A stretch of DNA of 64,000 bases from Aquanectria penicillioides. Lineage: Eukaryota; Ascomycota; Sordariomycetes; Hypocreales; Nectriaceae. This document shows positions 11,073 to 23,288 of the stretch, in pieces. Location: positions 1,550,001 to 1,614,000 of the forward strand of contig PYIU01000001.1 in the NCBI GenBank assembly GCA_003415625.1, given 5' to 3'. The notes under the pieces were generated by a model that saw nothing but the letters and a program-made list of their open reading frames with translations, made no database searches and was not told the DNA's origin. How positions within the stretch are numbered: the first letter of the stretch is position 1; every line of letters begins with the position of its first letter. A program made the translations under genes and the position numbers.

Positions 11073-13755
11073 GTATTGTACGCTAGTTATAATACAATAG
11101 AAAGAATTAAGTTGGCGAAGAAAAGAACTTGCGTCTAAATCGTGAATGAACCATTCCCTAGCTTAGTCTAGAAAGTGTTTTCCATGAGGGACACTTTGCA
11201 GACTGGTGTGATAGTCTTGAAAAAATGTAGTTAAATGTATCCGTGTAACCATATTTAGTCAGGATTGCGATGCGCATCGAAGTTTCGATGCACTAGTCGA
11301 CTTGATGACATCAATCGTTTCTTCCCCCTAAAGCAAGAAGCACCCTGCTCTATAATTGCTGAAACTAATTCAGCTTGACAGGCATCATTGCATTGAACAA
11401 ACAGCCACAGGATCGGCGCTTGCTTTAGTGTGGTGTTTCTAGTCACGAAGGCACTGATTGGTCCCATTGCCTGGTTTCGTGTTTCCTTCGGCCATGGCAT
11501 CCTAAAACAGCGGACTTGAGATTGTCAATGCGATAGTCACATCGTTAAATACAACCCCGAGCCTAACACTAGAAACTTCTCATTTCGTCTGTATAACTGA
11601 ATGTTTTTTTTCTCCTTCGGCTGGCTGTGATCTATGCCACTGGGTCACAGAGATATCGAGACGTGGTGTGACATCGGTTATTGGCACCAGATCTGTGGTC
11701 GTCTGTGATTACTATTGTTAGAAAGAACACGAGGAAATCGCAATTCAAGCAATAGGTATTGGGCTAGATGGGCTCCCTGGACCTCGCCCTAGAACTGCGC
11801 TGCCTCTTCTAGTGAGCAGTCCGGAGGGCTTTCTCCGATACTGGATTGATACAGTGCCATAAGCGGCGATCGCAGCGGCCTGAGAAGGAAGAGCCTTCGA
11901 AAAGTTACGTTGTGTATAAATCCAAAGACAAAGTATGTGGCAATAAAGGGTTGGCAGACACAGGCCAGTCATAGTGTCGTATGGCATCCTGATACCACTG
12001 CATCGCAGTTTTGTGTTAGATATATTTTGCTATATTCAGTGACGAATCTAGTTTATGAAATCACCTCCCATATTTACCGAAGCAGCTCATTCCGTTCGCG
12101 CGACTTCTCATACTAGCGTAGAGCAACCCCGAGTGCAAAGCCTACATAAAATACGATAAGTTTCAGCAATTCTTGTGCAATTGCCCTCGCATTCAATGCA
12201 GATGCACCTTGGGTATGACGCATCCACAGGCTGGTCGCCGGACGCCTTCTTCGAATCTGTAGACATCTTTGTTCAACAGCCCTGGAACTATCTTTTGTGT
12301 TGATGGTAGTGTGTCAACTTTTCAATTATGAAACTTTATTAAGGGTGAAGTAACGAATGGTCTACAATTAGTTGCCGTGGAGACTTATATATGCATCTGT
12401 TGTAGGCAAATCACAGATGACGTATGACAGCCATAAAGAGACATTGGGGCCATGATTCCAATCACCAGTAGGGCATATATCTTCTTCTCAATGCAAAGAA
12501 TTTGATAAGCCACTGTGGGCACCCATACCCGTCTATCATGTGGCTTCAACTATAATTTCTTTTGTGATGGAAATGAACTGTCCTTATTAATCTCCTCCTT
12601 ACCAGAGGAAACACAACAAGGGGTAATCCTCTGGGGAAGCCGTGAGGAGATGGGCACTAAAACAAGCCTAATAGAGACGCTTGGCTTTTTTGTCAGCATG
12701 TTGGTGTGGTGGTCAACTTAGGTCATCTCGCATTGCATCATGCGGCAAAATTAGCATTCTCCTGTCGATCCCATTGATAAAGAGTTGACTTTGTTGGTAA
12801 TGTAAATATAACATTCCGAGGTAGACGTGAATGAAGTTTACTCCGGTCATTCAGACTGTTCCCACCAGTTAATTAATTCCAACTTGGACACCAGTGAATG
12901 AGCAAATTTGTAACTTGTAGCCGTGATGTGACTGAAAATTTCCTATCTGTAAATTAAATGTGCATCCTTGTCTTGAACCTGAGCTGCATTGTGGGGACAA
13001 CAGTGACGCATCGCGTGTTCGGATCAAAATGGCCGCGCATGCATTTACCTGGCACCGTGATATACCGACGACCTATAACACATAGGTTCTACCGCTCATT
13101 TACCCTGAGATCATTGCTATTTAAATTTTTGGGCCGATCAAACCTACGCTTGGTTGGTTGCCACTGTGCAAATGTCCGGCACATACGAATGAATGGTGGC
13201 AAGATCGGCGTCCGCCCCTGCATCTGGTATTGATGCGACGCTACAGCAGGTTTTCCGCCTCAAATTGGTATTTGGAAAGCTATGATTCATTGGTTCAGCA
13301 TTAAAATGGCCTCAATTTAGACGAAACGGTTCAGCTAGTTGACCACCCATGCACTCACTGGTGATGAATGCCGAAATGCAGATGATCGCCTTCTCAGTTG
13401 AGAAGGCCTGGGAGGGATCCATGACCAAGCCTGGCGATACGCCTCAACTTTGGCCAAACCCTAGTGCATACTTAGATTTCAAGGAGATATTGACAGGGCT
13501 TCGGTGAACAAAGTCACACCATGATCAGCTAGAGCATGACGCGGTAGTCGATCGCTGCCTTAGTACAGCAAGTCAACGTGAATACCAATGTTAAATTCCA
13601 AAAAACTCGGGCGAAGAAAGAGAGGGTGTCAAAGAATAAATTTAAATATAAATACTCTCCACAGCTCCCGAGTCTAGAGCTTGATGTGACACCCTCCAGA
13701 GTGACGACAATTCTCGACACATTATTCCTTCCTGAATCACAAACGAGGCTTGAAA
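11073..13755. other. Long intergenic region, no recognised gene
   Basis: About 2.7 kb of mixed composition. Frames of up to 91 codons exist (for example 12958-13233 plus, 11255-11500 minus), without motifs or plausible splicing. The final 150 bp carries the hydrophobin promoter. Confidence 0.55.
13647..13654 (+). promoter_or_regulatory. TATA box of the hydrophobin gene
   Basis: TATAAATA lies 102 bp before the hydrophobin ATG, inside an AT-rich patch and followed by a CT-rich start region. Confidence 0.55.
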
Positions 13756-14157
13756 ATGAAGGTCACATTCGCTATTCTTTCTATCTCCATTGGCATCGCA
13801 ATGGCGGTTCCAGCAGCCGAGAAGCGCCAGACATATACCCCATGCTCAGGCCTCTACGGAACTTCTCAGTGTTGTGCCACGGATGTTCTTGGAATTGCAG
13901 ATCTGGACTGTGCCAATCGTATGTCACTAGTCACTCAAATTCTGATACGATTGTGGCTGATCAAAATAAATAGCCTCTTCAACTCCCACGAGTGCTGATA
14001 ACTTCAGTGAGATCTGCGCCGAGATTGGCCAGCGAGCGCGATGCTGTGTCCTTCCAATCGTGAGTGGTTGAGCCTTCTGAGATAGTCACATGCTAACCGC
14101 CCCTCATAGCTTGAGCAAGGGATCTTGTGTCAGACTCCTTCCGGAGTCCAGGATTAA
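13756..14157 (+). CDS. Class II hydrophobin
   Basis: Three exons (13756-13918, 13974-14059, 14110-14157) encode a 98-residue secreted protein. A signal peptide (MKVTFAILSISIGIAMAVPA) is followed by EKR, a possible Kex2 site. The mature part has the eight-cysteine pattern C-CC-C-C-CC-C: PCSGLYG, QCCATDV, LDCAN, EICAEIG, RCCVLP, ILCQTP. Compact spacing and the short loops between cysteine pairs fit class II, small amphipathic proteins that coat hyphae and spores. The spacing between the first cysteine and the first CC pair is eight residues; the best known class II protein, HFBII, has nine. Both introns are needed to bring all eight cysteines into frame, which supports the model. It is too short and too spliced to show as one open frame. 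Confidence 0.9.
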
Positions 14158-14361
14158 GTGGCTTTAGAGGGGTTGATCACTGAGGCTTCTCTTTGTATGA
14201 CTCGGTTCCTCATCTATTGGCTCAAGAACTGCCAAGAATTCTGCTATAGCTTGCGATGAGATCAAAGTATTGGAATTGAACAAGTTTATAAGCAAGAGCA
14301 TACATTGTACATTTAGTCTATGTAGACTATTGACCTAAAGCCTCTTGCAGGTTTTCGATTG

Positions 14362-15273
14362 CTAAATTGTAACTGTAATCTCGAAGCTCCCAGTCAGGTG
14401 TCCGGGCACGCAACGCTTGTCGAATCCGTGGCCAGCATTTTCGAGCATCACATTGACGACCTTTCGCTTTCCATCATCCAATTTCTTAGCCATGTCATTG
14501 GCTTCCGGTGCTAGAGTGTCACCGTCACAGGTGATGAAGATTGCTGTGTCTGGGAAGGATTCGGGCTCGGCAAACGCTGGGGAGACACGGGGGTCTGTTC
14601 GGAGGATACTACCAGGCAGATAGCAGTCGTTAAAGAGACGGGCCATGCCCGCTGGGATCGGCTTCTTGGGTTTCGGGGCTATCTTTTTGGCGGGATCCAT
14701 GTCCAGATCGGTTCCGGCGTAAAAGGTGACAACGATTGGAATCCGAATCGCCTCCATTTTGCTTCTTAGATAGGATGCGACTACCAGAGCCAGAAAACCT
14801 CCGGCACTGAAACCAGAAAGGCCAACGCGCTCCAGATCAAATTGGTCTGGCTGGCTGGCGATCCAGTTGAGCACATCTTCGGCGTCGTTGACGGGTGCTG
14901 GGAACGGGTGCTCAGGCGATTTGCGATAGTCGGCATCAAGAATGAAGAAATCCGTTTGTCTGGAAACTTGTCTGCAGTAGCTAACATCACTTCCAAAGAT
15001 GTCAAAGATGAACCCGCTTCCATGCCAGTTGACGATGAGGGGCCTCTTTTTGGTAACGGTCGAGACAACCTGATCTTTAGTTGGATGATACAACCACGCT
15101 TTGATGAACCTCCCCTTGTCGCGCGATGGAATATTCACAAGCTCTCGCTCACCCTTTTTAAGAAGAGCTACTTCTCTTGTCATTTCCTTTTGACGTCCCA
15201 GACGCATCAAAAGTCTGAGAAAAGTCACGATGATCTTCAGTCGGATGTACTGAAAGAAGCCGTGGGCCGCCAT
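14362..15273 (-). CDS. Alpha/beta hydrolase (HSL-type esterase/lipase)
   Basis: A single-exon 303-residue protein of the alpha/beta-hydrolase-3 (hormone-sensitive-lipase-like) group. The oxyanion-hole motif HGSGF is at 84-88 and the nucleophile elbow GFSAGG has S156. The likely acid is in CDGD (D250 or D252), and the histidine is H282 in AGHGFD. The start is placed at the internal methionine MAAHGFFQYIRLK (15273). The frame is open upstream to 15408, but those 45 residues do not resemble the family. Residues about 9-26 are hydrophobic and could anchor the protein in a membrane. The substrate is unknown; relatives act on short-chain esters. Confidence 0.87.
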   Translation of the reverse strand: MAAHGFFQYIRLKIIVTFLRLLMRLGRQKEMTREVALLKKGERELVNIPSRDKGRFIKAWLYHPTKDQVVSTVTKKRPLIVNWHGSGFIFDIFGSDVSYCRQVSRQTDFFILDADYRKSPEHPFPAPVNDAEDVLNWIASQPDQFDLERVGLSGFSAGGFLALVVASYLRSKMEAIRIPIVVTFYAGTDLDMDPAKKIAPKPKKPIPAGMARLFNDCYLPGSILRTDPRVSPAFAEPESFPDTAIFITCDGDTLAPEANDMAKKLDDGKRKVVNVMLENAGHGFDKRCVPGHLTGSFEITVTI

Positions 15274-15773
15274 TTTTGCCACAGTATCAAGTTCTAATGA
15301 GGATGAGAAGTGATGTGATGATGTCTGTATAAAATCTGTACGCAAGTGAGGGGATGCTTTAAATGGTCGTTCTAAAGGGGACGATGTCGTAATTTGATGA
15401 CCCTGCAAAGTATCACCGAATCAAACCCGGCTCAACCGAGCCTTATTACCGGCCTGAGTCATCGGCGAGATGTGGCATGATCACGTGACTGGTCGCAATA
15501 TGGCATCTTGATCAACACATCACTCATGCGCACCGTGGCATGTTCCTCTGTGCACGGCCCAAGGCATGGAGTGGATTTAAGAACAATGATCATTTAAAAT
15601 ATCCGTGTAAAACCATTATTCGGGGAATGGCCGGGTGGGAAAAGCCCCACATGCCATGCCGAGTTCATCGCAATAACGCTTAAATGCAACAAGCTATGAT
15701 GCTCCCAAAATTGGACAAAAATACCAACACCAATGCACCGTGAAACTCGAAACTCGAAAATGTCAAGATACCT
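15274..15773. other. Intergenic region between hydrolase and S41 protease genes
   Basis: This contains the hydrolase promoter and the downstream end of the S41 protease gene. No other coding or repeat structure is seen. Confidence 0.5.
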
Positions 15774-18182
15774 TTAAAATCCAACAATGCCAGCAATGAT
15801 CATAACAAATGCTACGCTTCTCAAGCCACCAACAAGGGCACTTGCTCCCGAATCTTTGCTACTGCTGCTGCTGTCGCTATTGCTCTTGGGGACGTCTGTC
15901 GAGTTAGCACTGCTCCAAGCCTTCTCATATGAGAATCCGGGATCGGCTGTAACTGTCTTATTTCGGCCGGAGCCGGGACCGTTGGTTGAGCCCTTGACGC
16001 AGACAGACTCGTCGCCACCGGCAAACTTGGCCGCGGCTTTCCAGAGCTCCGTCACGTCTCGGGCCATACCCACGGTCCAAAAGAGGCGGCAGGCTGCGGC
16101 CTCATATGTGAACGCGAGAGGATCGTCTGGGGTGATTCGGCGAATCTCGTCCTGGCTGTTGATGCTTCCTTTTTGAACCCTCCATGGTGCGAGCTGCAAC
16201 GGCAGAGGCAGCGAGTCGAAAAGAGTCGCAGAAGAGATGCCTTGAGCCTCGATGAACTTGGTCGCCTTTTCGCGGAATGCGTTCACGAACTGAGCAAGAA
16301 GGATGATGGTATCGCTGATTTGGGACCACCTCTGCAGATCGCTACCGCGCGTACCGGCAACAGATTGCATTGGACCAAATTCCGGGATGCCACCTACAAC
16401 AACCGTCTTCACCCCGGCGTCCGTCTTCATCAATTCCACAAAGATGGAACAGGAACTAGCGCAGTGTCCGTCTGTTAGTAGGATGATGTCTTCAGCAGCC
16501 CATGGCTGTTCGAGCTTCTCCTCGTAGCCGGCAATGGTGAATCCTATTGATGCCGCAATGTACGGGTTGGATAAGTTGTGCTGGGCATTGTTTGTAAACT
16601 TGTCGTCGTGGATGCTTCGGGGCCCAAAGAAATCCTTCCACGAGTTCCATCTACTCCCAGAGGCCGTCAATGTGTTTCCTGAGTTTAGATAGGCGATTCC
16701 GGAGTAGTTAAGTCGCAGAGAGGACCATGTATTCTGGCTCAAGATCTCGCCACCATTCTCCCAGAGACCCGTCAAAATTGATCCCATGGTGTTCACGTAG
16801 TCCGATGCACGACCTCGGAGCATCAAGCTGGGCTGGGTGTTGGGGAAGAAGCGTCTGAAGAGGTCAAAACTCAAGAAAGTAGTACCGCCTCCGTTGCCAG
16901 AAAGGTCGATGACAATCTTCTTGACCTTCGCCGCCTTTGCTTTGGTGATGAAAGCCTGAGCAGCGGTGGCGAATGTCACTGGAGTCGCAAGTGAGTTTGA
17001 TAGAAAGCTGGGCACGCTCAACACTCCAATCGAGGCATCCTTCAAGATGTATCCAGATATCGTGCCACCCAGTCCAAAGGCTTCCTGGATGACGTCAGGG
17101 CTCTGTGGGTAGTTTGCGTACGGCACTGCTGTATGGACAGGGAGGTTGGAATTTTCATCTCTCCTCGAAAGCAGCATGTCCTCAGGCCAGGCAGGCAAGG
17201 GATCGAAGTGCGCCATTGGGCTGTCGGATCTGATGGACCGGGTATTGCTGGCACTGGGATTGAGCATCAGGTTCTCATAGATCTTTTTCCCGCTGGAAAG
17301 GGTGTCCCCAAGCTGCATGCTGGCTCCGGCCACGTATTCCCACTCAAACTGGGTGCCGTTTGCAAAACTACCTCTAATGGAGGGTCCATTGTAAACAGTT
17401 GTGGTGGTGAAAAAGTCAAAGAATTCAGAGAGAGCCCCCGAAGAACCCCAGGTTCCAAACTGAAAGGCAGGGTTAAACATAAGTGTGTTCCAGTCGGCAT
17501 GAGGGTCGGTGTGTCCCATAGCACTGGTTCTGTTGGCATAATCACGTAGATATTCGAAAACTGATTTCCCTTCAATCTTGACGATTGGAGATGCTTTGTC
17601 GACCTTGTTCAGGATGTCCGAATATGCATAAACCTGGGGTAGAGACTGCCCATCTGTAGAGACCGAGATAAGCGTATTGGAGAGGAACCACCTAAATAGC
17701 CCCAAAACGCCGAATTGAGCATTGAAATGGCCCTCGTGTGAACCGATAACGATGGCGTTGACATCTAAATCGAACTCATATTGATTCTTATAGGCATTGC
17801 GCTTAATTTTGGCTACGATTTCATCAAATCGTCCCATCACGTCGACTGAGGGCTGCTGGTACCCGGCTGGTGGATTTTTCAAATACGCAAGCGTGGTCAG
17901 AAAGGTCGAGTAATTCTTGGCAAACTCAATCATGGCGATTGCTTCATCGGGATAAAAGGGTACGGAAAGAGAGCAGTTGTAAGCCGCCTCGGCGTCAATA
18001 GCTGCAAACATAACATCGCCTGGAAGCGGAGGCTGAAACGTCTTCAAAGACGCAAGCTGATAACTCGCGGCGATGGCACATGGTTCCGTTGCGCTGTCGG
18101 AAGTAGCAGCATATGCTTGGCTTGAGAACAAGCCAAGCACGGCAGCAGTAATTGCTGCGGACAGCGAACCACGCATAAGCAT
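15774..18182 (-). CDS. S41-family (CPAF-like) serine protease, secreted, probably GPI-anchored
   Basis: An intronless 802-residue protein. Residues 1-25 are a signal peptide. The middle and C-terminal parts match the fungal S41 peptidases that resemble CPAF: GSHEGHFNAQFG (H149/H152) gives the candidate histidine, VIDLSGNGGG (424-433) the core strand and loop, TDGHCASSC (570-578) the serine region (S576/S577), and VVVGGIPEFG (E601) a possible acidic residue. The tail is serine-rich with a Ser run, then a small-residue site and a hydrophobic end (VAFVMIIAGIVGF), the pattern of a GPI-anchor signal. Several N-glycosylation sequons are present. The substrate is unknown. The gene has standard length and no breaks. 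Assignment of individual catalytic residues is by analogy only. Confidence 0.87.
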   Translation of the reverse strand: MLMRGSLSAAITAAVLGLFSSQAYAATSDSATEPCAIAASYQLASLKTFQPPLPGDVMFAAIDAEAAYNCSLSVPFYPDEAIAMIEFAKNYSTFLTTLAYLKNPPAGYQQPSVDVMGRFDEIVAKIKRNAYKNQYEFDLDVNAIVIGSHEGHFNAQFGVLGLFRWFLSNTLISVSTDGQSLPQVYAYSDILNKVDKASPIVKIEGKSVFEYLRDYANRTSAMGHTDPHADWNTLMFNPAFQFGTWGSSGALSEFFDFFTTTTVYNGPSIRGSFANGTQFEWEYVAGASMQLGDTLSSGKKIYENLMLNPSASNTRSIRSDSPMAHFDPLPAWPEDMLLSRRDENSNLPVHTAVPYANYPQSPDVIQEAFGLGGTISGYILKDASIGVLSVPSFLSNSLATPVTFATAAQAFITKAKAAKVKKIVIDLSGNGGGTTFLSFDLFRRFFPNTQPSLMLRGRASDYVNTMGSILTGLWENGGEILSQNTWSSLRLNYSGIAYLNSGNTLTASGSRWNSWKDFFGPRSIHDDKFTNNAQHNLSNPYIAASIGFTIAGYEEKLEQPWAAEDIILLTDGHCASSCSIFVELMKTDAGVKTVVVGGIPEFGPMQSVAGTRGSDLQRWSQISDTIILLAQFVNAFREKATKFIEAQGISSATLFDSLPLPLQLAPWRVQKGSINSQDEIRRITPDDPLAFTYEAAACRLFWTVGMARDVTELWKAAAKFAGGDESVCVKGSTNGPGSGRNKTVTADPGFSYEKAWSSANSTDVPKSNSDSSSSSKDSGASALVGGLRSVAFVMIIAGIVGF

Positions 18183-19850
18183 GGTGGAAGGAGTCGAGAT
18201 ATCGAGTGTATCAGGAATAGTAAACCTCTAGACAAACAAGTGGGCGGGATCAACGCTCATTTATGAGACACCCACCAGTAACAGTAGGCCCACCACCCAT
18301 GGGGAAATGAAACAGCCTGACGAAAGCGATGTGCTTCAATGTGCCCTACAGGCGGAAGCTAGCAGGACTCCTCATTGCTGTGCCCCAAAGTCCGCCATTA
18401 GTCCCCAACGTGGCTGCAATTAGGGCCAGTAATACAAGCAGTAGTGCAGGTGCGAGGCTCTCCGGCCCCTGAAATGCCTCTTGAATCGGCCGGGGCCTTA
18501 CTCAACTGGGTTGGTGCAACGGCCACCTGAGCGCCTCTCGGTTACGGAGCGCGTCGTGGGGAAACGCTGGTGGCACGAAGATGCAGAGCGTCAGCCCTAA
18601 GGACCGTCATCATCATGTTGGGGGGCGTGTTTGGGCGCCTCTCCGGCTGGGCCCGGCGTCTAGAACGGTGAAGAAGCAATTGTAGTTGGATTTTGTGCAA
18701 ATTGGTTTCTTGGCTGGGCGGCAGTGTCCGGTCCGTCCATGCGAGGTGCCACGACATTGGGGAAAGGCGAGGTCTGGCCCGGCTACTATGTATAGTCGGC
18801 CCAGCCCAGCCTGTGACAGACAGGTCGGTCTCCGGAGTAATGCTACTCAAAAATTATGCATCAATTTGACTTGCACCAGCATGGGTGTCCCAACGAGGTG
18901 GGGCACCGGTTAGCGGCAGACCTTTTGGCCACAGAATACGAGGAGGCATGAATGAATGACAAGACTGCCTTGCCAGCCGTCGAATTAGTCCTAGTTTGCA
19001 CAAGACTCCAGCCAAGAAGGCTCAGCCCGGCCAGCTAAACCAGCTATGGCGCACATGACAGCACCTCAGTAGCCGCCTAAGCTTGCGGCGGGTAAGATAA
19101 GGTCGCCGTAGCCCAGCCATGGCGCTTCAGCTAATGCAAGCCACAGGAGGCCAAAGCCTTTGAGCCCGGCTTGACAGAACCAATGATTGGATGGGGGTTT
19201 CCATCGTTTGCACAAGCTCCGGATGGCCCAACCGAAGCATCATTTCCAGCTGAGGCTGACTTTGGCTCGCCCGAGTAATGGGAGGCCGTATGATGTATCA
19301 TAGGAGCCCCTTCAGGCATGGGCCCCAGCCCCCGGCCACAAAGTTTGGCGTCGAGACGACAGCGACTCATCTGGAACTGTGGATGGCCTCTGTAACTTTC
19401 CTGCTTGGAACTTTGTTGCGCCGTGCCCTGGCCGAACGTTCACTGGTTACTGGATACTGGATGTTCTCTCCGCGACCAGTGTGCTTTTGCCTCCCCGTCG
19501 TTTCATGCGCCGTTTCGCGACCTGGACTATGCATGCATGGCGCAAGGTACATAGTACAGCTCAAGTTGGGATGATCATCACTCTATTTTGCCAAGTCAAT
19601 ATGACATTCTTCAGAAACCTATTAAACTTTTGCATTACTCTCAGTTTTTGTCCCAGGCGCGCGACTGGCCGGAATTGAACATCGTCATTCTTTCCAACTC
19701 GACTGTGGAGTGAGCGACCCCGCATCCATTTCATGACTCTCTATCCCAGTTCACCAAACCACCGCCACTTGGTGCACAAAGAAAAGTATATTAGATATTA
19801 TACTGCTTACAACCAATGTTCAAACCTCCCTACATAGAAAATATTATTTT
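18183..19850. other. GC-rich intergenic region, no recognised gene
   Basis: About 1.7 kb with high GC and several short frames without motifs. It separates the intact S41 protease gene from a decayed polyketide synthase fragment. Confidence 0.55.
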
Positions 19851-22170
19851 CTACTCAGACTTAGACAAGGCACCCTTGATGCGCGTTTTCCTCAAAACCA
19901 GGCCAGCCAAATCCCTCATGCTACCACTAGTTAGAAGTTCCAACACTTGCAAGTGAGCCTGCAGCTCCTTGCTGATCCAGTTCCTCAATTCAATTGCGTT
20001 CACCGAGTCCAAACCCAGGGCAGTGATGAGGACTTGGCCTACTCGGCCCTCCATAACCTCAGCAGGCAGCATCAGAATAGCACCAAGTTTCTCCCTGATG
20101 CCAATGGTAACAACGTCCTGGGCCTCTTCCACATTGGTAACCTGCTTGAGTCGCTGGGAGAGGGAAACGTTTACGGCGCCGTTGGCGTCGGCCGAGTTGG
20201 CGAAAGTTGTGTCACGTAGAGGAGAGAACTTGCCGTCGGACGCGTAGTATGGCAGGTTTGAGCCATCCTCGATGCAAAGACCAGTAATGCACTGGTCGTT
20301 GTTAGTGCTAGAGACCTTGCCCTCGATGGCAGCCTCAACCAGGGCCAAGCAAGACCTCAGCCTCGCCCATGGTGTTTCCGGACAAGTTCTTGAGGACTTC
20401 GGCCTGACGAGCAGACTTCTTCGCCAGGGAACCGACGCCCTCGACAGCAGTAAGATCGAGAGATGTCGTGGCCATGCCGTTACGGAGACGGTGGTGTACA
20501 AAGGCATCAAGAAAGGTATTGGTGGCAGCATAGGCAGCCTGGCCTCAGTTGCCCACGATACCGGCGATAGAAGACAGGACAACGAAGAAGTCCAGCGGCG
20601 TATCAAGGAGAGCCTTGTGCATGTTCCATCCACCGTAGAACTTGGACCGAACGACATTCTCATATTGCTCGAAAGTCATCTTTCTCGAACAGAACATCCT
20701 GCTCTTTGTCAGTATAGAGACTCAACAGAAATTTATAGGCAGGCTTCTTACCATCAACACCATGGCGGCGCGTACAACACCAGCGATGGGAGGCAGGGAC
20801 TTCTGCAGCTCAGGCACAAGACAGTTGACGCTGGCCTTGTCAGCAACATCGCAAGGGTTGACGAGGATCGAGGGGCCTGCTTCGCGACATTCCTCAATAA
20901 GCTCGCCCAGCTCGTTGGTTAGCTTGCCACTTCGAGATAGCAGCTATATGGCGAGCTCCGCGCTGGACCATCCTTCGGGTCATCGAGCGGCCGAGACCAC
21001 CGATACCACCAATGATTACATAGGTAACATCTCCCCGCATCATGTTGGAAGAGGGAGTAGCTTGAGTAGCTTAAGAGTTGTAACTGTTACATTAGTTACT
21101 TGACTAAGATATGATATGCTGTGAATTGTGCTTACCTTGGCCTAATTGTCACCAACGTGGCTAACAATAGCCTTGTCCGAAGTCTTACCGCTCTACAGTT
21201 TGCGGAGGGCAGGCTCAACCTCAGAGATGCCCACAGTAGTGATGGGTCCAATAGGGTTGATGGTCTTGTTGGAAAGGATGTCCATGACAGCGTTCAAAAC
21301 GCGACCCATGATCTTGGGTCGCTCATCGGCGACGAGAGTCAAGTCAACGGAGCTGAAGGTACAGTTGTACGCAAACTCGGACATCTCAAGTCGGGTGTTG
21401 GAAGTGATGTCTCGCTTTCCAATCTCGATAAAGCGTCCGAAGGGGGCCAGGCAATCCCAAGTCTCCCGGAGCAGGTCACCAGCAAGGGAGTTGATCACAA
21501 CGCCAACACCCTTGCCGCCAGTGGCCTCCCTGAGGGCAGGACCAAAGTCAGTGTCACGGCTGTAGAAGATGTGCTGCTTCTTCTCAACGCTGCCGACAGT
21601 TGCGAAGATCTCGGCACCAATCATCTGGATGGCGGCCTGACCAACACCTCCAGAGGCAGCGTGGATGAGAATGTTCTCGCCGGCCTCAAGGCGGGCCAGG
21701 TCGAGGAGACCATAGTAAGCAGTGCTATACACGACAGGGATCGATGCAGCAACATCGAAGCTCATGTCGTCGGGAATGACGGCGGCGCTGGTGGCAGGGC
21801 AGCGGGCATGAGTGCTGTAAGCTCCAAGCGACATGGCGCAGACGCGGTCGCTGACCTTGAGAGAGGTGACTGACATTGGAGCCAACACGGGCGACGGTAC
21901 CGCTCGACTCGACCCCCAGGTAGGGGCTGGCAGCTTGGCCCATGGCAATGACGACATCCTTGAATTTAATACAAGTGGCAGCAACCTTGATGTTCATGTC
22001 GTTGGGTGCTAGAGGCATCTCAGGCTCACCCTTCTAGTGCAACGAGTCAATCGTACCATAAGTGCTGACAGCGATGGTAAGGCGACGGTCGGGCGGCACA
22101 AAGTTCTGCAGATAGGGTGCGGAGGGCTAGGTCTCATGGAAGATCTAGAGTTCATGTCCTCCTGGTTGAC
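19851..22170 (-). pseudogene. Relic of a highly reducing polyketide synthase (ER-KR-ACP end only)
   Basis: Read on the minus strand this is the C-terminal third of a reducing type I PKS. The enoylreductase region (about 22130-21150) shows GVESSGTVARVG, SIPVVYSTAYYGL and ENILIHAASGGVGQAA. The ketoreductase region (about 21040-20540) shows [12 protein letters not shown] and DFFVVLSSIAG. The acyl carrier region near the end has the phosphopantetheine-type GLDSVNAIELRNW. It is broken by stops in place of expected codons (about 22146, 22131, 22034, 21197, 21142 and in GN*GQAA near 20547), each explainable by one C-to-T or G-to-A change, and by several frameshifts (for example near 20925 and 20350). 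KS, AT, DH and MT domains are absent; similarity stops near 22170. It cannot encode a working synthase. Confidence 0.88.
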
Positions 22171-23288
22171 ACAAAATAACTATTAGTAGTTCTTGTAGGT
22201 TTAAGTTCCAAGGCAATTGAAGATCGATCAGAGGAGATTGCAGCGCTTTGCAAGAAGAGTGGCAACGGTGCAGAGAATGCCGCAAACATCATTCTTTCAG
22301 AGTCCAGCAAAGATAAACTCGAGTGGAAGCAGGCCAATGCGGCCAACGCTGTTTAATACCAAGAGAGTGAGGAGTAGATGTTGGCGGATTGGAATAATTA
22401 TCTGTCTCTAATATGGTATTTTTTACATAAATACTCAAATCTAGAAGGCATAATACAATTTCTTTCATCTTCTGAGAGGGGTCATTCTCACCCTGCCTCG
22501 TAGTCAGCAAGGCACCTGGGAATATACCCCACCAAAATCGAGCACCGTTTTAGGCGTTTTGAGGCATGGATGATAAGATAAATGCTCCGGGCATGGTTGC
22601 CTAGTGAATGATAGGCATAATCTAGTGCATTTCGTTTACTTTAAAAGAAAAGGACTAGAATCTCAAAACCTAATTTAACCAGTAAGAAATAAAAGAAACA
22701 ATACACTACATAATTGTGCTATTGAATATTAAATGTTATCTATAGGGTAGCTAGAGAAGTGGGTACTAAAATGGTGGATTTTTCTGCTCTCAGAATAATT
22801 GCGTAACGAGACTTCTAGAAAGATACGAACAAACCATAAACTTTTTCAAAGAAGTGAAAGCAAATGATTCACGAAGATTGATACTATATACGGAGATTAA
22901 GAAGCAACGTGGTATTCAAGACCTCGTCCAGATTGAATGTATTGTCTACGACGTTACCCCTTTAAAGGCATGCCTTAGGTAGCCATACAAGCACAATTTC
23001 TTGTGTTCAAATTGCATTCGATCCATGCCCATTTGCACAAAACGAAAATCAATGAGATTATTTATGTGAAAATGAAGTGTGTTTATTCTATTCCAGGCAT
23101 GCGGGTTGTGCATTGGGTTGTGCCGTTTCATAGCAACCACATGTCTCAACCCTCTTCTACCACGAATTTGCTGTCTCAGAGCACATATAAATCGACATGA
23201 CATTACTAGGAAGGGACAATAAGAAGGCCATAGTTCAACTCAACCTTTTAGTTCAATATTATAAATCTCCCTTCATTCGATCATCACA
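22171..23288. other. Intergenic region upstream of the lipase relic
   Basis: An AT-leaning stretch. A plus-strand frame at about 22196-22350 reads like a real protein end (contains ALCKKSGNGAENAANI and SSKDKLEWKQANAANAV) but I do not recognise the family. A TATA-like TATAAAT at 23186 sits about 100 bp before the lipase ATG. Confidence 0.45.
23186..23192 (+). promoter_or_regulatory. TATA-like element of the lipase relic
   Basis: TATAAAT lies about 97 bp before the relic's start codon, so the core promoter seems preserved although the gene is dead. Confidence 0.4.

Noticed and set aside
19660..19700. T-loop-like GTTCAATTC on the minus strand suggesting a tRNA
   Set aside because: The flanking bases do not pair as a T-stem and no acceptor or anticodon arm can be drawn.
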